Shown here one piece after another: positions 1 through 10,790 of a stretch of 64,000 nt of DNA. Position numbers and translations under genes: made by a program. Position 1 is the stretch's first letter; every line of letters starts with the position of its first letter. The stretch is from Tubulanus polymorphus. Lineage: Eukaryota; Nemertea; Palaeonemertea; Tubulaniformes; Tubulanidae. The DNA is taken from positions 12,381,001 to 12,445,000 of the forward strand of contig NC_134028.1 of assembly GCF_964204645.1 (NCBI RefSeq), in the 5' to 3' direction. Below the pieces are notes generated by a model. It had not been told where the DNA came from, searched no databases, and saw nothing but the letters and a program-made list of their open reading frames with translations.

Positions 1-440
1 ATCTTCGTCATTAGTTACTACTGCATTTATGGCTTCAGATCTTAATTTATTTTGGTTTCTGATTGGATGCCTTGAAATATCATATTATTTCTATTTTCTT
101 TAGTTAACCATAAATCTTTATAATGCGTAAATAAATTATAATCATCTAATGAGAAAAATGTTTCTGGACCAATCTTTATAGTTAATTTTTTAATCAAATA
201 TCTTCCAACATTATCATCAACATAATTATTATTATTACCAGTTACTTTTATATCAGCTGATAAATAGATACTATTTGGAATATAAAAAGTATTTTGTGTT
301 AATCTAGGGATTCTAACATATAAAGTTTCATCGGGATTAATATTAGAAGGATTATGAGTAATTATATGATGTGATCTTTCTGCTTTAATAGCATTAGATA
401 TTCTAGAATTCTTAGAAGGACTTATATAACTCCCACTCAT
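1..440 (-). pseudogene. Major capsid protein, N-terminal part (element A)
   Basis: N-terminal portion of a Polinton double-jelly-roll major capsid protein, cut by the window edge. The protein would form the pseudo-hexameric capsomer of an icosahedral shell. About 132 residues read openly from the start codon at 440 and match the copies at 41.9 and 30.9 kb almost residue for residue, including the run NPSNINPDETLYVRIPRL. A frameshift near position 42 breaks the frame, where the text should continue as in D. The start overlaps the stop of the next upstream gene by four bases (ATGA). Family assignment rests on the C-terminal half seen in D. Confidence 0.75.
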
Positions 441-1501
441 TTATTTAACAAAAAATTAATTATTTGTTTTTTTATCAAATTCACTAACCCAAAAATAATT
501 GCACTTACAACTGTAATTAAAAATAAAATAATATGTTCAGCAGCAAAGTTAAGAATATTCCCAGCAGATTTCAATATAAAACCAACAATTGATGCAATAA
601 CTCCGGGTAATGCTGCAGCAGATTTTTTAGATAGTTCCCATAAATATTTTGCTAATTTTTTTAAACCATCCTTAACTTTATCTTGTATAGAATTATTATC
701 ATTCGGGGGTTTATCTGGTTTATTTGGAGTAGGAGTAGATTTTAATGAATTTGATATGGCTAAACCAATTGTTGTAAATACCATAGTTACAGCTGTTAGA
801 ATTGAAAGAATTGTTATACCTTCTAACTTAAATAATAATTTTATTCTATCAAGTAACCCATTTTGTAAAAGTTTTTCAGTTTGAACTTCGGTTGATTTAA
901 GTTTACTAGTTTTGGAATTAATAACTTCTTTAGGAATTGTTTCTGGTTCTAAATTTTCATTAATTGTCTTCAAAAAATCATCATTTCTTCATTTAAATTC
1001 TATTCTATCTAGAGTTATCTCTTCTTCTGTAACATCAGTTATAACATAATTATTGATTTTCTTAATTCTAGATTGTTCTAATTTAATTAAAGTTGATTTT
1101 GTTATTATTTTATCAAGACTTTTATTAGAAGATATCTTAGAATAATAATCATCTTTCAAATGCCAATAATAATCACCATTTAAATATTTCAAATCTTTCA
1201 CTAAATAATTCATACCTTAATTTGTTATACTGAAACCAGATTTTTTTAATGTTGGTTTAAATTTATCAGTTAATTCTTCATATTCTAATTCTTTTTTTAA
1301 TAACCCTGGATTTTCATTTTCAATATCCAATCTTGAACGTGCTTTATTAACATATTCATTAGTATCAGGTCTTACTAAATTAGAATTATGTGCTGTTTCA
1401 TTATCGTTACTAAAACTTGTTTCATCAAAATCAGGTGGTTGTTCATCACTTATACCAGGAGCGTCATCTAAAGGATCCAATGGAATATCTACTTTTGCCA
1501 T
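437..1501 (-). pseudogene. Acidic N-terminus / coiled-coil / membrane protein (element A)
   Basis: One gene now split by a stop near 1,214 and a frameshift near 975-990. The parts are an acidic N-terminus with the motif DEQPPDFDETSF, a lysine-rich middle, and a C-terminal hydrophobic half with two or three membrane segments (around GVIASIVGFILKSAGN and IILFLITVVSAIIFG). Copies at 30,966-32,412 and 41,880-43,317 have the same layout, with a longer middle that this copy has lost. Its position beside the capsid gene in three elements suggests a structural or virion-membrane role, but I do not recognise a named family. Confidence 0.6.
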
Positions 1502-1521
1502 TTATATAATAAAAAAATTTA
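1502..1521 (-). promoter_or_regulatory. T-run plus TATATAAATG start motif
   Basis: Read on the minus strand, a seven-T run, a short spacer and TTATATAA sit directly before the ATG at 1,501. The same layout precedes most genes in all five elements, for example ATGs at 440, 2,828, 3,278, 3,731, 4,328 and 5,100. It resembles the TAAATG late-promoter core of poxviruses and related viruses, but promoter function is inferred. Confidence 0.5.
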
Positions 1522-2828
1522 AAATATAATATTCCTCCGATTACAATTCCTATACAAGTTATAGCTAATTTAGCATTTTCATGGGATTTATCATCATCAT
1601 TTAGTTTAATTATTTCACCGTGTGGGTGCCATATCACCATTATCATGTTGAATATTGTGCCGTACGGCACCATCTTCTGATGTATTATAATCTTTTATTT
1701 TAGAATCATTATTTAATTTAATATTCTTAGTTTTAGTTTCTGTTGATTGAATATGTTTTTTATTTTTTTAACCTTCCATTAATTTTGGAGCAGTAATAAT
1801 CTTTTTATTTATATCATTCAATCTTAATTAGATTATTATAACCAATTATATTTTTCCATCGTTAATACAAAATCATTAGAAATAATTAATAGATTAGGGC
1901 CTATACAATAATTTAATCTTATATGTGATTTATCTAAATAATTTTGATATCTTACAATGTTTTCTGGAATCGATCTATTTTTATCATTATGAATTGAATC
2001 TTCAAATAATAGTTTGAATTGTTTCTGTGTATCAAATGATGTATTTAAATTTCCAATTATTGGGGATCTTGTTTCAACTTGTGCACCTAAAATACATATC
2101 AAATAAGTTCTAATAGATTGATTTATTCTCTGTATTCCAGCTTTAGTAAAACCTTCACTATTTTCTAAAATGAAATTAATCCAACCATTATTATTATCAA
2201 TTTTATAATTATGATAAGCTATAATCAATATGCATATAATCAATTATTTTTATTTCATACTGTTCACCAATACCTTGCAATTTACCATGAGCTCTAAAAT
2301 CGGATTTAATATTCATATTAAATTCATTACATATTTTATAAAACTTAGATAGATTAATATTATTGTTTAATTCTTTAAAATATTTAGATCCAGGCAAAGG
2401 ACATTCTAATTCATTTAATATAATTCTAATTTGAAAATATGTGTGAAATCTAAATATTGTGTGAATTAATTTTAATTCAGAATAATTTAAATTTTTATCT
2501 AAGTTATTTAAATGATCATTCCAACTTATACCACAACCAGTTGTTGCACAATAAACAGCAAAATTTAGTTGATTCTGCCAATATTTCATATATGATTTTA
2601 CATTATATATATGATATTCATCTCGAGTAAAAGTAACTTCATATGTATTAAATATATTTTCCATTTTAGAAATAAAGAACTAAAGAACTGTGATTCAGTA
2701 ACATAAATTTCTAAATCAGTTAATGAATTTAAAACAAAATTTTTATATGTAATATTTTTGTTAAAATCTATTGCAGGAATATTATATTTAATTGATTTAT
2801 TATATTGGAAAGCTTTTGGAAACCCCAT
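1517..2828 (-). pseudogene. CATTGCGISW-family conserved element protein (element A)
   Basis: Broken copy of the 441-residue protein intact at 43,334-44,659. Three pieces in different frames cover the N-terminus (PKAFQYNKSIKYNIPAIDF), the centre with FAVYCATTGCGISWNDHL, and the later QVETRSPIIGN block. At the C-terminus the single membrane segment ITCIGIVIGGILYF is followed by loss of the normal stop, so the frame runs into unrelated sequence. A short GC-richer stretch at about 1,616-1,676 (with GTGCCGTACGGCACC) is absent from the D copy and looks like a small insertion. Function unknown; adjacency to capsid genes suggests a virion component. Confidence 0.65.
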
Positions 2829-2844
2829 TTATATAATAAAAAAA

Positions 2845-3278
2845 TTAATAATCAATTAATTCTTTTAATAATTTATCTTGTTCTTCAACTGTTATATGGC
2901 CATTTAAACTTATTATATAATCTAGTGTATTTTTCAATGTATTAATTTCTTTTATATTAGTTTTAATTTTTTCTTTATTACTTTTTATATTTAATTTTTA
3001 ACTTATACCAGTTAAAACACTTGACCTTAAACCTAACACGCCAATTGATATAGCTAAAGGTGTTAATGGACTGAATATTGCTAGAAATGTTATTACAGAA
3101 CTAAATGTAATTGAACCACTAATAATAAAATAATATATAATTTTAATTTTTAAATATTTTTCTTTTTTATCTTTAAATCACTTTCGAATTCTAATATTTG
3201 TTTTTCCAAATATATTTTTAATTTAGAATTATTTATATTCTGAGGAATAATACCAATATAATCAACTTTATCATCCAT
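2845..3278 (-). pseudogene. Two-segment membrane protein (element A)
   Basis: Degenerate copy of the 144-residue protein intact at 44,676-45,110. Two adjacent hydrophobic segments (near YLIISGSVTISSVITFLAIF and PLAISIGVLALSSSVLTGIS in D) sit between charged coiled-coil ends. This copy has at least one nonsense change: a Glu codon of the D copy reads TAA near 3,001. Likely a small virion or host-membrane protein; no named family recognised. Confidence 0.55.
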
Positions 3279-3297
3279 TTATTTAGCAAAAAAATTA

Positions 3298-3731
3298 CTA
3301 ATTAGTAAATTTATATGCTACAAATATAACAATAACTGTTCCATTTAAAATCGGAATTATTTCATATTTCTGTTGTTCTTTACTTGGGGTATAATAATCT
3401 GATAATCTAGGTTTGTATAGATGTAATTTTTCTTTATTGGTTACCGCGTTATATAAACTCATTGCATCATCAACTGATTGAAAAACTCTATGTGAAATCT
3501 TCTGATCATATAATATCATATAATTCCTTGTTAATATAATCCATATAGTTTTGTCTTTTTTCTCTATATTCTTCTGCAGCTTTATTATATTTTTCTAATG
3601 CTAAGTTATGTCTTTTTTTGTTCTGATAATGAACTATTTTTATCAATATGCTTAAACAAATAACCACCACCAGTCAATGCTAAAGCGTTAACAATTGCCG
3701 ATCCTATAATAGTTATAATTGCACAAGCCAT
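3298..3731 (-). pseudogene. Small protein with N- and C-terminal membrane segments (element A)
   Basis: The start at 3,731 gives an N-terminal hydrophobic segment, then a charged middle and the C-terminal segment ILNGTVIVIFVAYKFTN. A frameshift around a T-run near 3,615 separates the halves. The C and D copies show that these halves form one gene: in C the frame reads through the junction WINKELYD before a downstream stop. Function unknown. Confidence 0.55.
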
Positions 3732-3758
3732 TTATTTAGCAAAAAAATTATGCACTTC

Positions 3759-3968
3759 TTATATGGGAGGAATATATTTTTGTTTTTCCAAATAATCAAT
3801 AGTTAAATTAGATAAAGTAACTGCTAATGTTAATTTTAAAATATCATTTATATCAAATCTATCAACATTAACACTTCCAATTTTAAATACTTTTTTTAAT
3901 ACCATTGTATAACCAACAGTTATATAATCATTATATAATCCAGTTATTATCCACTTATTATCACTCAT
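3759..3968 (-). CDS. Small conserved protein, MSDNKWI family (element A)
   Basis: A 69-residue intact frame starting MSDNKWIITGLYN with a weakly hydrophobic centre and ending EKQKYIPPI. Copies occur at 34,619-34,840, 45,577-45,798 and, as fusions, at 6,496 and 8,642. Relative to D (73 residues) it lacks a few residues around GALLSVGT. Neighbouring small genes on the same strand are spaced by 15-30 bases, consistent with a tightly packed viral gene block. Function unknown. Confidence 0.6.
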   Translation of the reverse strand: MSDNKWIITGLYNDYITVGYTMVLKKVFKIGSVNVDRFDINDILKLTLAVTLSNLTIDYLEKQKYIPPI

Positions 3969-3971
3969 TTA

Positions 3972-4328
3972 TTAATTTAAAAAAATTACCATCTTCAAAA
4001 TATTTAGTTATCTTAGTGATGATTATTTCAACATTTATTTCATTACTAGTTTCATTTGTATATATTTCAATTATTATTTTTTTAATATCATCGATAATAA
4101 AATCTTCATCTAATTCATAAAATCTTAAAGATTCTCTTATTAATATTAGTAATCTTTCCTACATTTAAAGTTCCTTTATCTATTGTTTTTTTCATACTCA
4201 AATGTTGTTTCATTAGAAAATACAATATTTTTAATATGTGTAATTACATCAGTAATGTTAAATTTCATTTCTTTCTCACGTTTAAAATCAAATCAAAAAC
4301 ATATGCTCGGCCCAACAGTTATATTCAT
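3972..4328 (-). pseudogene. Small acidic protein, MNITVGPSI family (element A)
   Basis: Broken copy of the 117-residue D protein (45,802-46,155). The N-terminal run NITVGPS and the C-terminal acidic helix text are recognisable. Indels near 4,140-4,190 disrupt the frame. The TATATAAATG motif is present upstream of 4,328. No named family. Confidence 0.5.
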
Positions 4329-4344
4329 TTATATATCAAAAAAA

Positions 4345-5100
4345 TTACTCTTTACATCTTATAACTAATTCATAAATTACAGGAAAGTTATTCAAATCAA
4401 TTAAGTATCCATTGTGATTTCTTACTTCTAATTTGAAATTATTGAAATGTGGAATACAAGGTTTAAAATCACATTCAGCTAAATTATAATTTATTTGAGT
4501 TCCAAATTGTTTAACATTCTTCAATGGTAAAATATTTAATATACTAGAATTACAAATTGTATCTTTAGTTGCTTCAAATGTTTTTGTAGGATCAATTAAA
4601 TTACAATAAATATAAAAGTGTGTAAAAGTCATTAAATTTGTATAAGTTTCGATACTTGAATAATCTCTATCTGGAAGAATTCCAGACAGTTTAGCTAAGG
4701 GTTTTCTTACTAGAAATCTATGTTGTTCATTAGTTAACTTTATTCTTACTTTATTCGAACTATTACTTTTAATAAATTTAATTTCAAATCTAGCAGCTGC
4801 ACCCATTTTTAAACGAGCTCTTCTATTAATTTCTTGCGCTAATGTTTTTAAATTATATAATCCTGGTTTTAGATGAGGATGAACCCATTTATTCAAATTT
4901 CTAACATGAATTTTAAAAGCTAAATGATCAAGAATTTTATTCGATATATTATGAAAAGAATTACATAAACTTACATAAACTAATTTCAAATCTACATAAT
5001 TCTTAAATTCTCTATTTATTTGTATTAGTAAATTATGTGATTTGTAATTTGTAAGTTTTCTAGAATCAACAAATATTCTGTATTCTTTTAATTCTACCAT
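4345..5100 (-). CDS. Putative minor capsid (penton-like) protein (element A)
   Basis: Intact 251-residue frame beginning MVELKEYRIFVDSRKL. It holds the run LKPGLYNLKTLAQEINRRA, a pattern (PGxYxxxxLxxxIN) common in small jelly-roll virion proteins of Polintons and related viruses, and ends VIYELVIRCKE. Predominantly beta-type composition, with no signal peptide or membrane segment. It lies at the head of the leftward structural block, with the zinc-finger gene diverging on the other side, as in D. The penton assignment is an inference from size, composition and context; a fibre or another minor capsid role is possible. Confidence 0.5.
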   Translation of the reverse strand: MVELKEYRIFVDSRKLTNYKSHNLLIQINREFKNYVDLKLVYVSLCNSFHNISNKILDHLAFKIHVRNLNKWVHPHLKPGLYNLKTLAQEINRRARLKMGAAARFEIKFIKSNSSNKVRIKLTNEQHRFLVRKPLAKLSGILPDRDYSSIETYTNLMTFTHFYIYCNLIDPTKTFEATKDTICNSSILNILPLKNVKQFGTQINYNLAECDFKPCIPHFNNFKLEVRNHNGYLIDLNNFPVIYELVIRCKE

Positions 5101-5168
5101 TATTTATAACATAAAAAAATTACCGCTCATCACTAAAAATTAATTTTGATAACATTTTTCCTAAATAA

Positions 5169-6499
5169 ATGGATGAGAAGATTTTGTGGTGAACTTCAAA
5201 GAAAAAGTAATATGGCTCGACATATGAAAAAACATGATGAAAATTATAAACCCCCTAAAATAAACTGCCCAAATTGTAATAAATTATTCTCAAGAAATTA
5301 TGTTAAACAACATTCAGAGAAGTGTAAAATTAATGACACAACGGTTAATGTTGATAGTAACGAAATGAAACGAAAGTAATAGTGATTCTGTTGAAGTTGA
5401 ACCTGAAATTATTTGGAAAAGACCTTTCTTATTCTATGATAAGGATAATATAAAAGATCATTTCTGTGAGCCTTGTCGAATAAAATATAACCCTGAAAAT
5501 ATAGAGGATTGGGAGAATCATCAATTTCGTTAAGTACATATAGATAAAATTTCTAATAAATTTGAAACAGAATTCAATGAAAGAAAAAATAGTTTATTAG
5601 AAAAGATAAAATATGAGAAAACGTTACCAGATAATAAAGAAACAGTTGAAAAGTTAGAAAAACAATATAATGAATTAGTAAGAAAAACATATTATTGTAA
5701 ATATTGTAAATTGATTATTACAACAAGTAATTTAAATCTACATAATAGAACAATAAAACATAAAGAAAACGTAAATAAATACCAAGAGCTAAATGAAGAT
5801 CTATTACCAAGAATTGATAGAAAAAATGCCCACAATGTATTTATGAGTACTTTAGACAAGAAGGTCCTGTGATATTTTGTAATGAATGTGGATGGCAAAA
5901 GAATTTATGGGGTATTGAAAAAACTAGAGATATTCTTATAGAACCAAAATCAAAATATCTAGATGAAATTTTCAAGATATTTTCTATGGAAGATCATACA
6001 CCAGAATATAAGCAATGGCTTGAAAAAAAAGGAAAATGATAGAAAATAAAAATGGTGAAATAACTAAGAAAGATATAATAAAAACAATTATTCCATCAAC
6101 ATGTAACACAAAAGAAAAGAAAATGTATTTATATTTATTATTTAACGATTATTATAAAAAAACCTAAATTAACAGAAGAAGATATGGAAAATATAAAAGA
6201 AACATTCAAAAAAATATTAAGAAATTATGTGGATAATAAAATAACAGATTCAATTAATTATGAATTCTTTTTAAATAAGATTGTAAATTTTTTAAACATC
6301 GATATTATAATTCCATTTGATGAATTAACGAACAAAAAGAAACAAAGAGAGCGAGATGAAATGTGGTACAAGATAGAACTGTATTTAAATGAGAAAAAAT
6401 GAAATGGAGGAACCTAAATAAATTATACAAGAACAATTAAATGAAAAAGAAGAAACCAATAGTGATTTCGAGTTTGATGATATTGATTTTATGTATTAA
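5169..6499 (+). pseudogene. Multi-zinc-finger protein (possible late transcription factor), element A
   Basis: Broken copy of the gene at 47,002-48,322. The ATG at 5,169 is followed by a deletion that removes the first Cys pair of the first C2H2 finger. The second finger (NCPNCNKLFSRNYVKQH) survives. Further frameshifts follow, then a zinc ribbon (C..C then FCNECGWQKNLWG) and a helical C-terminal region rich in Lys and Glu, ending DFMY. Its stop at 6,499 overlaps the stop of an opposing polymerase-tail fragment. See the D copy for the functional argument. Confidence 0.55.
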
Positions 6500-6789
6500 T
6501 AACCATAAGGTAATGTTTTTATTCCATCATCTAAAATATGCCTTTTATCATCAAAAATTATGCACTTCTTATATGGGAGGAATATATGTTTTTTTTCCAA
6601 ATAATCAATAGTTGAATTAGATAAAGTAACTGCTAATGTTAATTTTAAAATATCATTTATATCAAATCTATCAACATTAACACTTCCAATTTTAAATACT
6701 TTTTTTAATACCATTGTATAACCAACAGTTCCAACTGATATTAAGGCACCATTATATAATCCACTTATTATCCACTTATTATCACTCAT
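6496..6789 (-). CDS. Chimeric frame: MSDNKWI protein fused to polymerase tail
   Basis: A 97-residue open frame. It begins with about 75 residues of the MSDNKWI small protein and continues in frame into the last 20 residues of PolB (FDDKRHILDDGIKTLPYGY). The junction is at about 6,555. The C-terminal PPI of the normal small protein is replaced by a run ending KKCII. It arises from the rearrangement that built the tandem unit, and nothing shows that it is expressed. Confidence 0.4.
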   Translation of the reverse strand: MSDNKWIISGLYNGALISVGTVGYTMVLKKVFKIGSVNVDRFDINDILKLTLAVTLSNSTIDYLEKKHIFLPYKKCIIFDDKRHILDDGIKTLPYGY

Positions 6790-6887
6790 TTATTAATAAA
6801 AAAAAATTACCATCTTCAAAATATTTAGTTATCTTAGTGATGATTATTTCAACATTTATTTCATTACTAGTTTCATTTGTATGTATT

Positions 6888-7386
6888 TAGGGTTTCTGAC
6901 TTTCGTCGAAAACCCTCTTGAAATTCTGTTGATTATTATTATTATTATATATTTTCCGCCGATTTCGTCAAATAAAATTCATCTTCATTCAGATTCGGCA
7001 ACTGACAGCTTCGAAACGAAATGTATAAATTGATACTGTAATAACGGTCTCTCTGAACCAACAGATTGTCTGAATGTACTTTCCATCCTATTTAAAACTT
7101 AAAATTACTTATTAGGTTACTGTAAATAAAGAATTGAATTGAATTGTTAGACAACAAGCACTGGCGAATAACAGTTTGTGACGTCATTTAGTAAGTAAAT
7201 AAAGGAGGGCTCCGAGAATTTCCAAATCACGGGGGACAATACTGGGTTAGACCATTCAACCAAAAAGACGATTGCTCCGTTAATATCCAAATCATCTCAT
7301 TTTATTTTTTCCATCGAATACCCGGTAATTAATTTTTCCTTTCGATCACATGCATCCAGAAAACCCGTTATCGCTGCTTTGCAGCT
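6888..7386. mobile_element. Helentron-like non-autonomous insertion, copy 1
   Basis: About 500 bp of less AT-rich DNA splitting a small-gene fragment whose uninterrupted form is at about 4,055-4,075. The left end reads AGGGTTTCTG and near the right end is CAGAAAACCC, imperfect subterminal inverted repeats. A stem-loop GCTGCTTTGCAGC sits just before the right end, and an ATT microsatellite lies near the left end. There is no convincing target-site duplication. These are features of Helentron-associated elements. No coding sequence. Confidence 0.45.
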
Positions 7387-7752
7387 ATATTTCAATTATT
7401 ATTTTTTTAATATCATCGATAATAAAATCTTCATCTAATTCATAAAATCTTAAAGATTCTCTAATTAATAATAGTAATCTTTTCTACATTTAAAGTTTCT
7501 TTATCGATTGTTTTGTCATACTCAAATGTTGTTTCATTAGAAAATACAATATTTTTAATATGTGTACTTACATCAGTAATGTTAAATTTCATTTCTTTCT
7601 CACGTTTAAAATCAAATCCAATGGTACAAGATAGAACTTTATTTAAATGAGAAAAATGAAATGGAGGAACCTAAACAAATTATACAAGAACAATTAAATG
7701 AAAAAGAAGAAACCAATAGTGATTTCGAGTTTGATGATATTGATTTTATGTA

Positions 7753-8190
7753 TTAATAACCATAAGGTAATGTTTTTATTCCATGATCTAAAATATGCCT
7801 TTTATCATCAAATGGATTCAAACTGGTTTTTTCAACTTCAATAATGTACATCTCGTGATCTTCTGATCTTAAACAATTCATTTTGAGTTTCATTCCAATT
7901 GAGTTATATAAACACTTAATATAATCTTGAAATTCTATATGTTTATCAACCACGTGCTTTGTTATTCCTTTTAACTTTTTAGCTTCATGATCTTTTGTTC
8001 TATAACTGTACATTGTACTTCTTATCCCAACAAATTCAATCATTTCATCACCCCTAATTCATCTTTAAACTTACCAGGAATCTTATTATTATCATTACTA
8101 AATAATTCATGATCTTTGGGATAATTGCTAAAATCAAAATAATTTTTTAATGTTTTTAAGTCTTTTGTTATATCATTTGTCTTGATTTTT
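7753..8190 (-). pseudogene. Polymerase C-terminal fragment in tandem unit 1
   Basis: Encodes the last 96 residues of PolB (start EFVGIRSTMYSYRTKDHEAKK, end TLPYGY) and, after a frameshift near 8,040, further upstream text back to LKIKTND just after the intein site. It lies opposite and overlaps the tail of the plus-strand zinc-finger gene by its stop, as in intact copies. Orphaned by duplication and not functional. Confidence 0.7.
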
Positions 8191-8329
8191 AGTATAAAAA
8201 TGGTGAAATAACTAAGAAAGATATAATAAAAACAATTATTCCACAACATGTAACACAAAAGAAAAGAAAACGTATTTATATTTATTATTTAACGATTATT
8301 ATAAAAAACCTAAATTAACAGAAGAAAAT

Positions 8330-8548
8330 ATGGAAAATATAAAAGAAACATTCAAAAAAATAATAAGATATTATGTGGATAATAGAATAACAGATTCAAT
8401 TAATTATGAATTCTTTTTAAATAAGATTGTAAATTTTTTAAACATCGATATTATAATTCCATTTGATGAATTAACGATCAAAAAGAAACAAAGAGAGCGA
8501 GATGAAATGTGGTACAAGACAGAACTGTATTTAAATGAGAAAAAATGA
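8330..8548 (+). pseudogene. Zinc-finger gene 3' fragment in tandem unit 2
   Basis: Encodes the helical segment MENIKETFKKIIRYYVDN to YLNEKK, the C-terminal domain of the multi-zinc-finger protein. A stop after YLNEKK separates it from the final acidic tail, which reads on in another frame. Upstream finger domains are absent from the unit. Confidence 0.65.
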
Positions 8549-8641
8549 AATGGAGGAACCTAAATAAATTATACAAGAACAATTAAATGAAAAAGAAGAA
8601 ACCAATAGTGATTTCGAGTTTGATGATATTGATTTTATGTA

Positions 8642-8935
8642 TTAATAACCATAAGGTAATGTTTTTATTCCATCATCTAAAATATGCCTTTTATCATCAA
8701 AAATTATGCACTTCTTATATGGGAGGAATATATGTTTTTTTTCCAAATAATCAATAGTTGAATTAGATAAAGTAACTGCTAATGTTAATTTTAAAATATC
8801 ATTTATATCAAATCTATCAACATTAACACTTCCAATTTTAAATACTTTTTTTAATACCATTGTATAACCAACAGTTCCAACTGATATTAAGGCACCATTA
8901 TATAATCCACTTATTATCCACTTATTATCACTCAT
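8642..8935 (-). CDS. Chimeric frame, second copy
   Basis: Identical in protein to the chimera at 6,496-6,789: the MSDNKWI small protein joined to the PolB C-terminus. It shows that the fusion was made before the tandem duplication. Confidence 0.4.
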   Translation of the reverse strand: MSDNKWIISGLYNGALISVGTVGYTMVLKKVFKIGSVNVDRFDINDILKLTLAVTLSNSTIDYLEKKHIFLPYKKCIIFDDKRHILDDGIKTLPYGY

Positions 8936-9033
8936 TTATTAATAAAAAAAAATTACCATCTTCAAAATATTTAGTTATCTTAGTGATGATTATTTCAACA
9001 TTTATTTCATTACTAGTTTCATTTGTATGTATT

Positions 9034-9532
9034 TAGGGTTTCTGACTTTCGTCGAAAACCCTCTTGAAATTCTGTTGATTATTATTATTATTATATATTT
9101 TCCGCCGATTTCGTCAAATAAAATTCATCTTCATTCAGATTCGGCAACTGACAGCTTCGAAACGAAATGTATAAATTGATACTGTAATAACGGTCTCTCT
9201 GAACCAACAGATTGTCTGAATGTACTTTCCATCCTATTTAAAACTTAAAATTACTTATTAGGTTACTGTAAATAAAGAATTGAATTGAATTGTTAGACAA
9301 CAAGCACTGGCGAATAACAGTTTGTGACGTCATTTAGTAAGTAAATAAAGGAGGGCTCCGAGAATTTCCAAATCACGGGGGACAATACTGGGTTAGACCA
9401 TTCAACCAAAAAGACGATTGCTCCGATAATATCCAAATCATCTCATTTTATTTTTTCCATCGAATACCCGGTAATTAATTTTTCCTTTCGATCACATGCA
9501 TCCAGAAAACCCGTTATCGCTGCTTTGCAGCT
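9034..9532. mobile_element. Helentron-like non-autonomous insertion, copy 2
   Basis: Same sequence as 6,888-7,386 at the 2,146-base offset, with the same subterminal repeats and GCTGCTTTGCAGC stem-loop. One base change is visible in the CCGTTAATATCC stretch. Confidence 0.45.
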
Positions 9533-9898
9533 ATATTTCAATTATTATTTTTTTAATATCATCGATAATAAAATCTTCATCTAATTCATAAAATCTTAAA
9601 GATTCTCTAATTAATAATAGTAATCTTTTCTACATTTAAAGTTTCTTTATCGATTGTTTTGTCATACTCAAATGTTGTTTCATTAGAAAATACAATATTT
9701 TTAATATGTGTACTTACATCAGTAATGTTAAATTTCATTTCTTTCTCACGTTTAAAATCAAATCCAATGGTACAAGATAGAACTTTATTTAAATGAGAAA
9801 AATGAAATGGAGGAACCTAAACAAATTATACAAGAACAATTAAATGAAAAAGAAGAAACCAATAGTGATTTCGAGTTTGATGATATTGATTTTATGTA

Positions 9899-10330
9899 TT
9901 AATAACCATAAGGTAATGTTTTTATTCCATGATCTAAAATATGCCTTTTATCATCAAATGGATTCAAACTGGTTTTTTCAACTTCAATAATGTACATCTC
10001 GTGATCTTCTGATCTTAAACAATTCATTTTGAGTTTCATTCCAATTGAGTTATATAAACACTTAATATAATCTTGAAATTCTATATGTTTATCAACCACG
10101 TGCTTTGTTATTCCTTTTAACTTTTTAGCTTCATGATCTTTTGTTCTATAACTGTACATTGTACTTCTTATCCCAACAAATTCAATCATTTCATCACCCC
10201 TAATTCATCTTTAAACTTACCAGGAATCTTATTATTATCATTACTAAATAATTCATGATCTTTGGGATAATTGCTAAAATCAAAATAATTTTTTAATGTT
10301 TTTAAGTCTTTTGTTATATCATTTGTCTTG
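9899..10330 (-). pseudogene. Polymerase C-terminal fragment in tandem unit 2
   Basis: Second copy of the fragment at 7,753-8,190, with identical predicted protein and the same frameshift near 10,186. Confidence 0.7.
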
Positions 10331-10475
10331 ATTTTTAGTATAAAAATGGTGAAATAACTAAGAAAGATATAATAAAAACAATTATTCCACAACATGTAAC
10401 ACAAAAGAAAAGAAAACGTATTTATATTTATTATTTAACGATTATTATAAAAAACCTAAATTAACAGAAGAAAAT

Positions 10476-10790
10476 ATGGAAAATATAAAAGAAACATTCA
10501 AAAAAATAATAAGATATTATGTGGATAATAGAATAACAGATTCAATTAATTATGAATTCTTTTTAAATAAGATTGTAAATTTTTTAAACATCGATATTAT
10601 AATTCCATTTGATGAATTAACGATCAAAAAGAAACAAAGAGAGCGAGATGAAATGTGGTACAAGACAGAACTTTATTTAAATGAGAAAAATGAAATGGAG
10701 GAACCTAAACAAATTATACAAGAACAATTAAATGAAAAAGAAGAAACCAATAGTGATTTCGAGTTTGATGATATTGATTTTATGTATTAA
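10476..10790 (+). pseudogene. Zinc-finger gene C-terminal fragment next to PolB
   Basis: A 104-residue frame covering the C-terminal helical domain and the acidic tail ending SDFEFDDIDFMY. It lacks the zinc fingers, which lie about 5 kb upstream beyond the tandem units. Its TAA stop overlaps the stop of the opposing polymerase by four bases (10,787-10,790), the same convergent overlap seen in B and D. Confidence 0.65.

Larger units (their letters stand above)
6048..8193. repeat. Composite tandem duplication, unit 1 (2,146 bp)
   Basis: Matches 8,194-10,339 at a constant offset of 2,146 bases, with only a few differences. The unit joins pieces from separate parts of the element. In order they are the zinc-finger gene 3' half (plus), a polymerase tail fused to the MSDNKWI gene (minus), a small-gene fragment split by a Helentron-like insertion (6,888-7,386), the zinc-finger gene tail again, and a 430-bp polymerase C-terminal piece. 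Junctions lie at short shared A-rich stretches. Confidence 0.85.
8194..10339. repeat. Composite tandem duplication, unit 2 (2,146 bp)
   Basis: Second, near-identical copy of 6,048-8,193, including its own Helentron-like insertion at 9,034-9,532. The insertion therefore predates the duplication. A third, partial copy of the unit start (10,340 to about 10,850) leads into the genuine polymerase gene. Confidence 0.85.

Noticed and set aside
437-1501. Three separate small genes in A (437-973, 989-1,213, 1,217-1,501)
   Set aside because: Alignment with C and D shows that they are pieces of a single gene split by a stop and a frameshift.
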